Positions 1 to 7,406 of a stretch of 64,000 nucleotides of DNA are shown piece by piece (the stretch's first letter is position 1; each line of letters opens with the position of its first letter). The translations under genes and the position numbers were made by a program. The notes below the pieces were generated by a model that worked only from the letters and a program-made list of their open reading frames with translations, was not told the DNA's origin and ran no database searches. Location of the stretch: positions 1 through 64,000 of the forward strand of contig JAUSAZ010000002.1 in the NCBI GenBank assembly GCA_030652255.1, read 5' to 3'. The stretch comes from Myxococcales bacterium (GTDB lineage Bacteria; Myxococcota_A; Polyangia; Polyangiales; Ga0077539).

Positions 1-169
1 AAAGCCCGCGGCGGGCTGGTCACTGTGCCTGGACATCGGACAGGCCGCTTGCGGCCTTCCCCTTGGCTGCCGTGGGTTTCAACCCGCGGCAGCCGGGCGC
101 GTGAAGTGGTGCGGGTAGCCCGGAGCCGCAGCCTGCAAGCGCTCTACGCACGATGAGGGCAGCGATAAG
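1..169. repeat. Partial copy of a dispersed inverted-repeat element
   Basis: This segment matches the reverse complement of the left half and centre of the complete element at 62299-62583, so the window begins inside a copy and its other half lies upstream. It carries the 30-bp palindrome of the family at 65-94, which is identical to 62477-62506 and to the reverse complement of 62377-62406. The right end, near 151-169, aligns with the outer end of the complete copy. No reading frame in it resembles a protein. The target-site duplication cannot be tested because the left end is missing. Confidence 0.8.
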
Positions 170-170
170 C

Positions 171-287
171 GCGGGGCGGGGGCAAGGGCTCCGACGACGT
201 TAGGGGTGGTGGAGAATTGGAGAGGTCGTCGGACGCATCAGTTCAAGCACGACCTCTCACCCGCCCGAGCCCTTGCCCCCGCCCCGC
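171..287. repeat. Nested inverted repeat, unknown role
   Basis: A perfect 20-bp inverted repeat (171-190 against 268-287) encloses a second 9-bp inverted repeat (231-239 against 249-257). The outer arms consist of G-rich and C-rich tracts. No flanking direct repeat was found, so it is not clearly a mobile element; a structured RNA or a regulatory hairpin is possible. From 288 to 445 I see only GC-rich sequence, with one weak resemblance (about 375-410) to the family palindrome, and no gene. Confidence 0.6.
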
Positions 288-445
288 GGGGTGAGGGCGC
301 GCGGCAGCGCGGTGAGGGGGCTCGCGAGACGCCGGGGTCAACCCTCCGGAGCACCGCCCACGATGGGTAGAAGCGATAGGGTTTCAACCTGCGGGCACAG
401 CGGACGATCGACGGTTGATGCCCATGGGGGCGGTACCGGAGGGAA

Positions 446-961
446 TCAGGGAGCGCGGAGCTCGATCGCGCCGAGGTAGTCGCGCTTGCCGAGCCCGACG
501 CCGTTGTGGCGGAGGATCGCGTAGGCCTGCGACAGGTGGAAGAAGAAGTTGGGCACGGCGTGCTGGAGGAAGTAGTCCGCGCCGGTCATGTACTTCCCCT
601 CCCAGCGGGGCTGCGTGACGTGGCGCGTCGCGGCGCCCGCGAAGTCGTCCGCCGTGAAGGTGTCGAGGTACGCGATGGTGTCGCGCACCCGCGCGGAGAG
701 CTCGCCGAGGGTGCCCTCGTGGTCCTCGCTCTTGGGGGCCTCCTTGCCGGTGAGGCGCGACGCCGTGAGCTTCGCGGTGTCGCAGGTGAGCTGCACCTGC
801 CGCGCGAACGCGAACTGGTCGGGCGCGAGGCGCAGCCCGAGGTACACGTTGGGGTCGAAGGACTTCTCCCTCGCGTGGTGGCTCGCCTTCTCGAACCAGT
901 GGTCGAACTGGCCGAGCATCTTCTTCATCTGCTGGATGGTCTCGAAGTACATGGCCGGCAC
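446..961 (-). CDS. DUF1993 (DinB-like) family protein
   Basis: A 171-residue protein recognised as DUF1993, a helical-bundle family in the DinB superfamily with no settled function. Family features are the opening MYFETIQQMKKML helix, the segment LRLAPDQFAFARQVQ, and a C-terminal stretch around residues 135-150 (YFLQHAVPNFFFHLSQAY). The first start is GTG at 961; an ATG at 952 would remove three residues. The family usually has a few residues before this helix, which favours GTG. It lies only 6 bp after the stop of the upstream arrestin-like gene on the same strand, so the two are probably co-transcribed. DinB members often bind metal with three histidines; I did not establish such a site here. 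Confidence 0.8.
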   Translation of the reverse strand: MPAMYFETIQQMKKMLGQFDHWFEKASHHAREKSFDPNVYLGLRLAPDQFAFARQVQLTCDTAKLTASRLTGKEAPKSEDHEGTLGELSARVRDTIAYLDTFTADDFAGAATRHVTQPRWEGKYMTGADYFLQHAVPNFFFHLSQAYAILRHNGVGLGKRDYLGAIELRAP

Positions 962-967
962 CCTACT

Positions 968-2500
968 TCAGCTCATGGCGTCGCGGGCGGCGTTGGCGAT
1001 GTCCTGGTCGGGGTGCTGCCCCAGCCGCGTGAGCAGGCCCTTGGCCTCGCGGGTGGTGTTGTGGTCGCGCAGCCCCCCGATGATGGCCCAGAGGGTCTCG
1101 GTGTCGGGGTTCTGGTTGAGCTTCTGCTGGTAGTACGCGATGAGCTGCTGCGGCGGCGAGATGCGGGCCATCCCGCGCAGGGCCTCGCGGCGCACCTCCG
1201 CCGAGGGGTCGTTCTCCGCCGCGTGCTGGATGAGCGGCAGCAGCTGCGGGAAGCGCTCCATGTTGCAGAACTGGAACGCCATCGCGCGCCGCACGCTCTC
1301 CGAGGCGTCGCTGAGCAGCCGCTGGGCGATGCCCCAGATGCGCTGCGCGGCGGCCTCGGGCTGCCAGTGGATGTTCTCCGCGATCTCCTGGCGCACGCGC
1401 TCGTTGGGGTTGGTGACGTGCTTCTCGTACACCGCGAGGGTGAGCTCGCCGAGGCCGTGGTGGTGCGCGAGGGAGAGCGTCCCGATGCACGCGGCCTGCA
1501 CCTCGGGCGACGGGTCGGTGTCGATCTGGTTGGCGACGCCGTACATCACCTGCTGGTCGTCGCGGAAATCCCCGAAGGCCATGATGGCCGCGGCGCGCAC
1601 CTGCGCGTCGGGGTCGCGGATCATCTGGATGAGCAGCTCGCGCTTGCCCTGGAAGCGCGACGCGGCGTGGAAGCGCAGGCTCTCCGCGGTGACCCGCCGG
1701 ACGTGCGGGTCGGCGTAGGTGGCGAGCTGCTGCACCATCGCGAAGGCGCCCTCCTCGGCGAACTTGCACGCCGAGCGGACCACCTCGTCGAAGGTGTCCT
1801 GGTCGAGCCCGGGGATGTTGGCGACGGCGTAGAGCGACTGCAGGTGCTGCGGCTGCACGCGGTTGTCGACGAGGTTGGCCCAGGCCTGGAGCGCCTGGCG
1901 CCGCACCTCCACGCTGCCCGTGCGCATGTGGTGGGCGAGCAGGGGCTCGGCCTCCATGTACTGCCCGCCGTTGGAGTAGCACTCGAGGAAGAGCTCGTTC
2001 ATGGCGCGGCAGAGCTGCGTGGGGTCGGGCGACTGGAGCCCCGGGAAGCGCGCGTAGATCTCCTGGAGGGGGATGGTGCGGTGCGCGTCGCGGTCGGCGT
2101 CGACGACCTTGAGGTCGACCTCGGCGGAGGGGTCCTTCACGCCGGGGATGTCGGCCACGGCCTGCACGCGGTAGGTGACGTTGTGCGCCGAGGGGAGCGT
2201 GTCGTAGGGCAGCGTGATGCGGAAGGTGAAGGCGTGCGACGAGCCCGGCATGAGGTCGATGCCCGCGGCGACGGTCTGCTCGCCGACGACGCGCGTCTGG
2301 ATGTCCGGCAGGCCGCCCTCCTCGTTGGAGTGCACCGACACGTAGATCAGGTGCGCCTTGAGGGCCGTGAGCTTCAACGGCTTCTTGCCGCCGGTGAGCG
2401 TGATGGCCCCGCCGATGACGCCGCCGGGCGATCCGGTCGGTCGGTCGAGCGCGAGCGTGAGGTTGGTTCCACCACCAAACATCGAGTCGAGCAGTCCCAT
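968..2500 (-). CDS. Arrestin-like (Spo0M type) protein with HEAT repeats
   Basis: The protein has 510 residues. Residues 1-140 look like the arrestin fold of the sporulation-control protein Spo0M: a short MGLLDSMFGGG leader, then strands with GGVIGGAITLTGGKKPLKL, a mid-domain PGSSHAFTF turn and a conserved YRVQAVADIPG strand. From about 190 to 510 there are repeated helical pairs of HEAT type, for example DPDAQVRAAAIMAFGDF and DPSAEVRREALRGMA. Both halves are protein-interaction modules, so a scaffold or adaptor role is likely but unproven. The ATG at 2500 was chosen because the Spo0M leader begins there and a GGAGAG ribosome site precedes it; longer in-frame extension upstream is low-complexity. 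It forms a two-gene unit with the DUF1993 gene downstream. Confidence 0.75.
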   Translation of the reverse strand: MGLLDSMFGGGTNLTLALDRPTGSPGGVIGGAITLTGGKKPLKLTALKAHLIYVSVHSNEEGGLPDIQTRVVGEQTVAAGIDLMPGSSHAFTFRITLPYDTLPSAHNVTYRVQAVADIPGVKDPSAEVDLKVVDADRDAHRTIPLQEIYARFPGLQSPDPTQLCRAMNELFLECYSNGGQYMEAEPLLAHHMRTGSVEVRRQALQAWANLVDNRVQPQHLQSLYAVANIPGLDQDTFDEVVRSACKFAEEGAFAMVQQLATYADPHVRRVTAESLRFHAASRFQGKRELLIQMIRDPDAQVRAAAIMAFGDFRDDQQVMYGVANQIDTDPSPEVQAACIGTLSLAHHHGLGELTLAVYEKHVTNPNERVRQEIAENIHWQPEAAAQRIWGIAQRLLSDASESVRRAMAFQFCNMERFPQLLPLIQHAAENDPSAEVRREALRGMARISPPQQLIAYYQQKLNQNPDTETLWAIIGGLRDHNTTREAKGLLTRLGQHPDQDIANAARDAMS

Positions 2501-2764
2501 GGAGTCTCTCCGGCGCCGAACCCTCTCGGCGGCCGCGAGACTCACCGTGACCCCGGTCCGGTGTCCAGTGGGGCCCAGCATGCCCACCGTCACATGCGAA
2601 AGCCCCCTCGTTGCAAAGCTGCAAATACGGAGACCCTGCACCCCCAACATTTGCCGGTAATCCCAGCTTTCACACCCTGGCACGAACCCTGCGATATAGG
2701 TTCCCGAGCGGCGGCGCCGGCGTCCCCCCCCCAGGACGCCAACGGTGACCGCTGCTAAGTCTCT

Positions 2765-2828
2765 CTTCGGGGTTGATCGTCCAGAGCGGCGATCAACCCC
2801 GAAGGCCTTTGGGCGCCTGCGAGGCGCC
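2765..2828. terminator. Paired hairpins between lysR-type gene and arrestin-like gene
   Basis: A perfect 15-bp stem (2765-2779 with 2790-2804, 10-base loop) is followed by a GGCGCC stem (2812-2817 with 2823-2828). Both lie just past the stop of the LysR-type gene, which reads leftward and ends at 2842. There is no T tract on either strand, so this is terminator-like rather than a textbook intrinsic terminator. The rest of 2501-2841 has no convincing gene and should contain the promoter of the arrestin-like gene. Confidence 0.45.
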
Positions 2829-2841
2829 AGAGGTTGGTACC

Positions 2842-3774
2842 TCAGTCGTCGCGCTCGTCGACCCTCCGTGACGCCGCGGCCACCGCCCGCACCCGCGCGC
2901 GCATCCAGGCGTGCCCCGGGTCGCGGTGCCGCCGCTCGTGCCAGCTCTGCCACACGGTGAAGCCCTCCAGGGCGATCGGCACCGGCAGCAGCGTCAGCGG
3001 CAGCAGCGCGGCGTACGCCCGGGCCATGCGCTCGGGCGCCGTCCACACGAGGTCCGAGCCCGCCACCACGTGCGGCGCCACCAGGAACTGCGGCACCATC
3101 AGCCCCACCCGCCGCGCGCGCCCGAGGGCCGCGAGCGCCGTGTCCACCGCGCTGCCGGGGCGCCCCCGCGGGGCCACCAGCAGGTGCGGCAGCGACAGCC
3201 ACGCGTCGAGGGTGAGCTCTCCCCCCTCGGCCGCCGGGTGACCGCGGCGCAGCACGCACACGAAGCGCTCGTGCATGAGCCGCTGGCGGTGGTACCCCGC
3301 CACCTCGCGCTGGTACGGGCCGATGAGCAGGTCGAGGTCGCCGTCGGCGAGCTCGCGCATGCCCTGGTCGACGGTGTCGACGCGCACGGTCACGTCGACC
3401 CCGGGCGCCTCGGCGTTGAGCGTCGCCCAGAGCTCGGGCAGCAGCACGAAGGACCCATGATCGGCCGTGGCCACCGCGAAGGAGCGCCGCGCCGTCGCCG
3501 GGTCGAAGGCCGCGGGTCCGTCGAAGGTGCGCCGCACGGCGTCGAGGGCCTGCGCGAGCGGGGCCGACAGCGCGATCGCCCGGTCGGTGGCCTGCAGTCC
3601 CCCCGGCGAGCGCACCAGCAGCGGGTCGCCGAAGAGGTCCCGCAGGCGCTGCAGGGCGTGCGAGGTGGCCGGCTGGCTCAGCCCCAGGCGCCGCGCGGCG
3701 CGGGTGACGCTGCGCTCGGCCAGCAGGGCTTCGAGGGTGACGAGGAGGTTCAGGTCGACGGCGGCGAGATTCAT
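2842..3774 (-). CDS. LysR-family transcriptional regulator
   Basis: The protein has 310 residues, the usual size for the family. The N-terminal winged helix-turn-helix covers about residues 1-65 (LEALLAERSVTRAARRLGLS, then QPATSHALQRLRDLFGDPLL), followed by a periplasmic-binding-like effector domain to the C-terminus. An in-frame ATG at 3792 exists, but the family normally begins as MNLAAVDLNLL, so 3774 was preferred. The gene is divergent from the NmrA-like reductase starting near 3895. LysR regulators commonly control the gene they face and repress themselves, so that reductase is the likely target. The effector cannot be read from sequence. Confidence 0.9.
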   Translation of the reverse strand: MNLAAVDLNLLVTLEALLAERSVTRAARRLGLSQPATSHALQRLRDLFGDPLLVRSPGGLQATDRAIALSAPLAQALDAVRRTFDGPAAFDPATARRSFAVATADHGSFVLLPELWATLNAEAPGVDVTVRVDTVDQGMRELADGDLDLLIGPYQREVAGYHRQRLMHERFVCVLRRGHPAAEGGELTLDAWLSLPHLLVAPRGRPGSAVDTALAALGRARRVGLMVPQFLVAPHVVAGSDLVWTAPERMARAYAALLPLTLLPVPIALEGFTVWQSWHERRHRDPGHAWMRARVRAVAAASRRVDERDD

Positions 3775-3894
3775 GGCGCGAATACCGATCATGCCATCCT
3801 TCGATTGGCTGCATATCGGGATCGGGCACAGGTTGCGGGTCGTCGGGGATGAGGCCAGCAGTCAACGCGCCGCCCGACGAAAGGGATGCTCGCC
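3775..3894. promoter_or_regulatory. Divergent promoter region with possible LysR operator
   Basis: This 120-bp gap separates the divergent LysR regulator and reductase genes and must hold both promoters. A small dyad, CGAT-N9-ATCG at 3802-3818, lies in the middle and is a candidate operator half of LysR type. The dyad is short enough to be coincidental. Confidence 0.35.
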
Positions 3895-4764
3895 ATGTTT
3901 GTCGTCGCTGGAGTTTCGGGGAACACGGGTTCGGTCGTCGCGGAGACGCTGCTCGCGCAGCGCAAGGCCGTGCGGGTGGTGGTGCGCGACGCCGCAAAGG
4001 GGGAGGCCTGGAAGGCCCGCGGGGCGGAGGTCGCCGTGGCCTCGCTGGACGACGCCGACGCGCTCGGCCGCGCCTTCGCGGGCGCCGAGGGGGTGTACGT
4101 GCTCCTGCCGCCCTTCGGCTTCGCGGACGAGGATCCGGCGAGCAGCCGCCCCGCCCTCATCGCTGGCATCACCGGCGCGCTCCGGTCGGGGCGCCCGGCG
4201 CACGTGGTGCTGCTGTCGTCCATCGGGGCGCAGCACCCCGCGGGCACCGGGCCCATCGCGGCCCTGCACACGCTGGAGCGCGAGATCGCAGCGACGGGCG
4301 TGCCGGCGACCTTCCTGCGCGCGGCGTACTTCATGGAGAACTGGGGCGCCAGCCTCGGGGGCGCCATCGAGGGCGGCGCGCTCTACAACGCGCTCGAGTC
4401 GGGGAGGAAGTTCCCGCAGGTGGCGACGCGGGACATCGGGGCGACGGCGGCGGCGCTGCTGGTCGAGCCCGTCGGGTCGGGCACCCGGGTGGTGGACCTG
4501 TCGGGCCCGGCGGACTACTCGCTCGACGACGTGGCCGCGACGCTCTCGGGCATCGTGGGCAAGACCATCCCCGCGGTGCAGGTGCCCATCGACGGGCTGA
4601 AGGGCGCGCTGCGGGGGATGGGCGCCTCGGCCGCGGTGGCCGACCTCTACGGCGAGATGACCGACGGGATCAACCGCGGCCACGTGGCCTTCGAGCCGGG
4701 CACGACGCGGGTGCGGGGCGCGACCAGCCTGGAGACGGTGCTGCGGTCCCTGCTACAGCGCTGA
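3895..4764 (+). CDS. NmrA-like NAD(P)-binding reductase
   Basis: The protein has 289 residues and an atypical short-chain dehydrogenase fold of the NmrA/quinone-oxidoreductase type. The N-terminal Rossmann motif GVSGNTG lies at about residues 6-12, followed by a DAxxLGRAFAGA segment and VVLLSSIGAQHPAG after strand 4. The family uses NAD(P)H either catalytically, as in the quinone reductase QOR2, or as a redox sensor, as in NmrA. Without a clear Tyr-x-x-x-Lys catalytic pair I cannot choose between them. The ATG at 3895 has AAAGGG nine bases upstream; the ATG at 3886 directly abuts that site and is less likely. The divergent LysR gene is its probable regulator. Confidence 0.8.
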   Translation: MFVVAGVSGNTGSVVAETLLAQRKAVRVVVRDAAKGEAWKARGAEVAVASLDDADALGRAFAGAEGVYVLLPPFGFADEDPASSRPALIAGITGALRSGRPAHVVLLSSIGAQHPAGTGPIAALHTLEREIAATGVPATFLRAAYFMENWGASLGGAIEGGALYNALESGRKFPQVATRDIGATAAALLVEPVGSGTRVVDLSGPADYSLDDVAATLSGIVGKTIPAVQVPIDGLKGALRGMGASAAVADLYGEMTDGINRGHVAFEPGTTRVRGATSLETVLRSLLQR

Positions 4765-4789
4765 AGGGGGGGCGGCGTGGGCCCCGGTG

Positions 4790-5416
4790 TCAGGTCTTGC
4801 CCGCGGCCTTGAGCCACGAGGGGCGGGTGCTGCACCGGGTCCACCACGCGCCGACCGCGGGGCTCGCGCTGAAGAGGTCGCCCTGACCGCAGGCCACGAG
4901 GTACTCGATGTACGGGAGGAACACGATGTCCGCGAGGGTGAACTCCGTGCCCGCGAGGAAGGGCGTCTGCGCGAGCTGCCGCTCGACGATGACGAGGGTG
5001 TGCTGAAGCGAGGTGCGGGCCGCGTCCACCACGTCCTGGTTGGGGGTGTGGCCGCGCATCGGGCCGAAGAAGAGCTGGTAGAGGATCTTCATCGCGTGGG
5101 GCGTGAAGTTGGCGCTCTCGACGCTGATCCACTGCTCGACGATGGCGCGGTGCTTCGCGTCGCCGGGGATGAGCTTCGGGGCGCCGAGCACCTCGTCGAG
5201 GTACCGGCAGATGGCGCGCGACTCATAGAGCGCGAAGCCGTCGTGCTCGATGGCCGGGACCTGCCCGAAGGGCTGCCGCGCGAGGTGGGCGGGCTTCTTG
5301 TGGTCCCCCTTGGTGAAGTCGACGACGCTGAACTCGAAGGCCGCGCCCTTCTCCTCGAGGAGGCAGAGCACCTTCCGGGTGCAGGTGCTCATGGGGTTTC
5401 CGTAGACGGTCAACAT
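4790..5416 (-). CDS. Glutathione S-transferase, phi-like
   Basis: The protein has 208 residues and the usual two domains: an N-terminal thioredoxin-like domain (1-80) and a C-terminal helical domain. The N-terminal motifs STCTRKVLCLLEEK, RQPFGQVPAIEHDG and LYESRAICRYL are those of phi-class-like bacterial GSTs, with Ser or Thr near residue 10 as the probable glutathione-activating residue. A role in conjugating glutathione to electrophiles in the cytoplasm follows from the family. It reads leftward and converges on the NmrA-like gene with a 25-bp gap. The substrate is unknown. Confidence 0.9.
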   Translation of the reverse strand: MLTVYGNPMSTCTRKVLCLLEEKGAAFEFSVVDFTKGDHKKPAHLARQPFGQVPAIEHDGFALYESRAICRYLDEVLGAPKLIPGDAKHRAIVEQWISVESANFTPHAMKILYQLFFGPMRGHTPNQDVVDAARTSLQHTLVIVERQLAQTPFLAGTEFTLADIVFLPYIEYLVACGQGDLFSASPAVGAWWTRCSTRPSWLKAAGKT

Positions 5417-5547
5417 GCGGCGCGCTCCTGTGGTCGGTCGATCGGGTTGCGGGGGTGCGAAGCCGACCTGTGGTGCCGACAGCGCCCGATGGGTAGCACC
5501 CCCGCCGCGTCGCCGGCGAGGGCAGCGCGGGGGGAATCTCTCCCCCC

Positions 5548-7341
5548 TCAGCGCATCCCGCGCAGGGTGGTCTCGCTCTCGATGCGCGTCGGCGCCGTCA
5601 TCGCCGCGGCCTCGACGCGCGCCCGCGCCGCCGCGGGCACCGGGATCACCAGCTCCACGTTGCGGTCGAGCGCCGTGCCGACGTGCGAGGCCTCCCAGCC
5701 CGCGAGGTAGTCCATCATCGACAGCCGGCGGAAGCGACGCTCGAGACAGCTCGTCGCGGTGAAATCGAGCATGGTGCCGAAGAGGGAGAGCGTGCCGTCG
5801 CCGTTGTCGACCACCTCCACGGCGCGCGCCTGGTTGGGCCAGTCGGCGATCGAGCCGCTCTGCACCTCCCAGTACCCGGGGTGCGCCGCGTCGGCGCCGC
5901 GCACCGCCCGCACCCGCACGTCGTGCTCGTGCCCGACCAGCCACGCGATGACGTTGGGGTACGACGCCACCCGGGCCTCGACCTCCGCCGCGCTCACGGC
6001 GTTGGCGACCTCCATGCCGATCTCCCCCTCGCGGCGGTCGATGGAGGTCGTCGGGTGGTGCGAGGCCAGCATCACCAGCACGCCGTCGGCCTGCGCGCGA
6101 TCGAGCTCGGCGCGCAGCCACCCGTCGAAGACCGCGCGGGTCACCATGCCCGGCGAGCCGCCGGAGAAGTCGCTGGTGTCGAGCGCGAGCACCCGCAGCA
6201 GCCCCGGCACCACGTCGCTGGCCCAGTGCGCGCCGGTCGCGACGTCGGGGGTCGCGGGGTACCCGTGGCCCACCGGACCGGGCGTGGCCGGGCCCGCCCG
6301 CAGCGCGCGCACGATGTCCGCGCGGTCGAGCAGGCGCCGCGCGGGGTCGGGCGCGACGGCGCCGCGGCGGGGCGGGGCATACCACTCGGTGTAATCCCGG
6401 GTGCCGAAGGACGACACCGCGCCGACGGCGTTGGCGCGCTGCGCGGCGGTCGGCGCCGTGGTGCCCACCACCATCACGTCGTGGTTGCCCGGGACGAAGA
6501 ACCAGGGCGCCGGGAAGGCCACGCCGTCGAAGGGGTCCTTCGGGTCGTTGCCGGGGCCCGGGACGGGGTCATCGTCGGTGGCCGAGTCGACGTGCACCCC
6601 CGCCGCGCCGTCCATCAGCTGCATGAACCACCCGAGCTCGTTCTCCTGCGCGCTGTCGGCGCAGTCGCCCGCCACCACCCCGAACTGAAACGCCCGGCCG
6701 CCCGCGGTGACGTCCCGGAGCGTGCGGTTCATCGCCGCCATCGCGTGCGGGAGATAGGCCTCCTGCGGGCGGATCGCGCCCGACAGCTGCGGCGAGTCGA
6801 GCGACCCGTAGCGCGTGGGCGACTCGTCGTCCGCGAGCTGCGTGTCCGAGAGCGCCACGAACCACGCCAGCGAGCGACGGCCCGACATCGGGGCCGAGGC
6901 CGGGCCGCCGAGGTCCATCCGCCGCTCGCGCGCCACCGCCGGGCCGCGCGTGTAGCGGTCATACCCGAGCGCGCGGTACGCCCGCTCGCCGGTCTCGAAC
7001 ACCGGGTTCATCATCGCCCGCGAGTCCGGCGTCATCACCCGCGTCGCCATCGGCAGCAGCGACCCGAGCAGCGTCGACGCCACCCCCGCGGGCTCGCCCG
7101 ACCCCGCCGGCTCGGTCTCCTCGCAGCGCGGCAGCCGCAGGCCCCCGTGGGGGTCGCCCGCGTCCTCCGGCGCCACCCCGCCGTCGACCACGTCCCCCGC
7201 GGGGGCGTCCGCGGTGACGTCCGCGGTGACGTCCGCCAGCACGTCCGCGGCGCCCGCCTCGGCCGCGGGCTCGCCGGGCTCGCTGCTACAGCCTGCGACC
7301 CCGAGCAGCAACAGAACGCAACCGCCGATGACACGCTTCAT
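5548..7341 (-). CDS. Lipoprotein metallophosphoesterase
   Basis: The protein has 597 residues. It starts with a lipoprotein signal peptide ending in the lipobox GVAGC (Cys18), followed by an Asp/Ala-rich linker with DVTADVTADAP repeats typical of myxobacterial surface lipoproteins. The calcineurin-like phosphoesterase signature is complete: SDTQLADDESP, GDCADS, PGNHDVM, ASHHPTTS and GHEHDVRV supply the usual Asp, Asn and His metal ligands. The DTQLADDESPTR opening resembles a subfamily known from actinobacteria. It probably hydrolyses a phosphoester outside the cytoplasm, tethered to the outer membrane or the cell surface. The substrate cannot be deduced. A second, unrelated-looking phosphoesterase lipoprotein is at 60820-62274. 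Confidence 0.85.
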   Translation of the reverse strand: MKRVIGGCVLLLLGVAGCSSEPGEPAAEAGAADVLADVTADVTADAPAGDVVDGGVAPEDAGDPHGGLRLPRCEETEPAGSGEPAGVASTLLGSLLPMATRVMTPDSRAMMNPVFETGERAYRALGYDRYTRGPAVARERRMDLGGPASAPMSGRRSLAWFVALSDTQLADDESPTRYGSLDSPQLSGAIRPQEAYLPHAMAAMNRTLRDVTAGGRAFQFGVVAGDCADSAQENELGWFMQLMDGAAGVHVDSATDDDPVPGPGNDPKDPFDGVAFPAPWFFVPGNHDVMVVGTTAPTAAQRANAVGAVSSFGTRDYTEWYAPPRRGAVAPDPARRLLDRADIVRALRAGPATPGPVGHGYPATPDVATGAHWASDVVPGLLRVLALDTSDFSGGSPGMVTRAVFDGWLRAELDRAQADGVLVMLASHHPTTSIDRREGEIGMEVANAVSAAEVEARVASYPNVIAWLVGHEHDVRVRAVRGADAAHPGYWEVQSGSIADWPNQARAVEVVDNGDGTLSLFGTMLDFTATSCLERRFRRLSMMDYLAGWEASHVGTALDRNVELVIPVPAAARARVEAAAMTAPTRIESETTLRGMR

Positions 7342-7406
7342 TCACACAAACGTAACGGACGCGCCCCCGGCGGCCAACGCGCTCGTGGCCCCGCGGGTGC
7401 GCCCGA

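Noticed and set aside
359..440. Further degenerate copy of the 30-bp palindrome
   Set aside because: Only a short GGGTTTCAACC-like match remains, too little to support a copy.
506..2758. 750-residue open frame on the plus strand
   Set aside because: It is antisense to the DUF1993 and arrestin-like genes and has only biased Glu/Val/Arg/Leu composition.
2765..2804. Another copy of the MITE-like palindrome family
   Set aside because: Its 15-bp stem has no similarity to the family ends and no flanking direct repeat; a terminator-like role is simpler.
2501..3997. N-terminal extension of the arrestin-like gene to 1009 residues
   Set aside because: The upstream half overlaps the LysR gene in another frame and is low-complexity; the Spo0M-like leader and ribosome site mark 2500 as the start.
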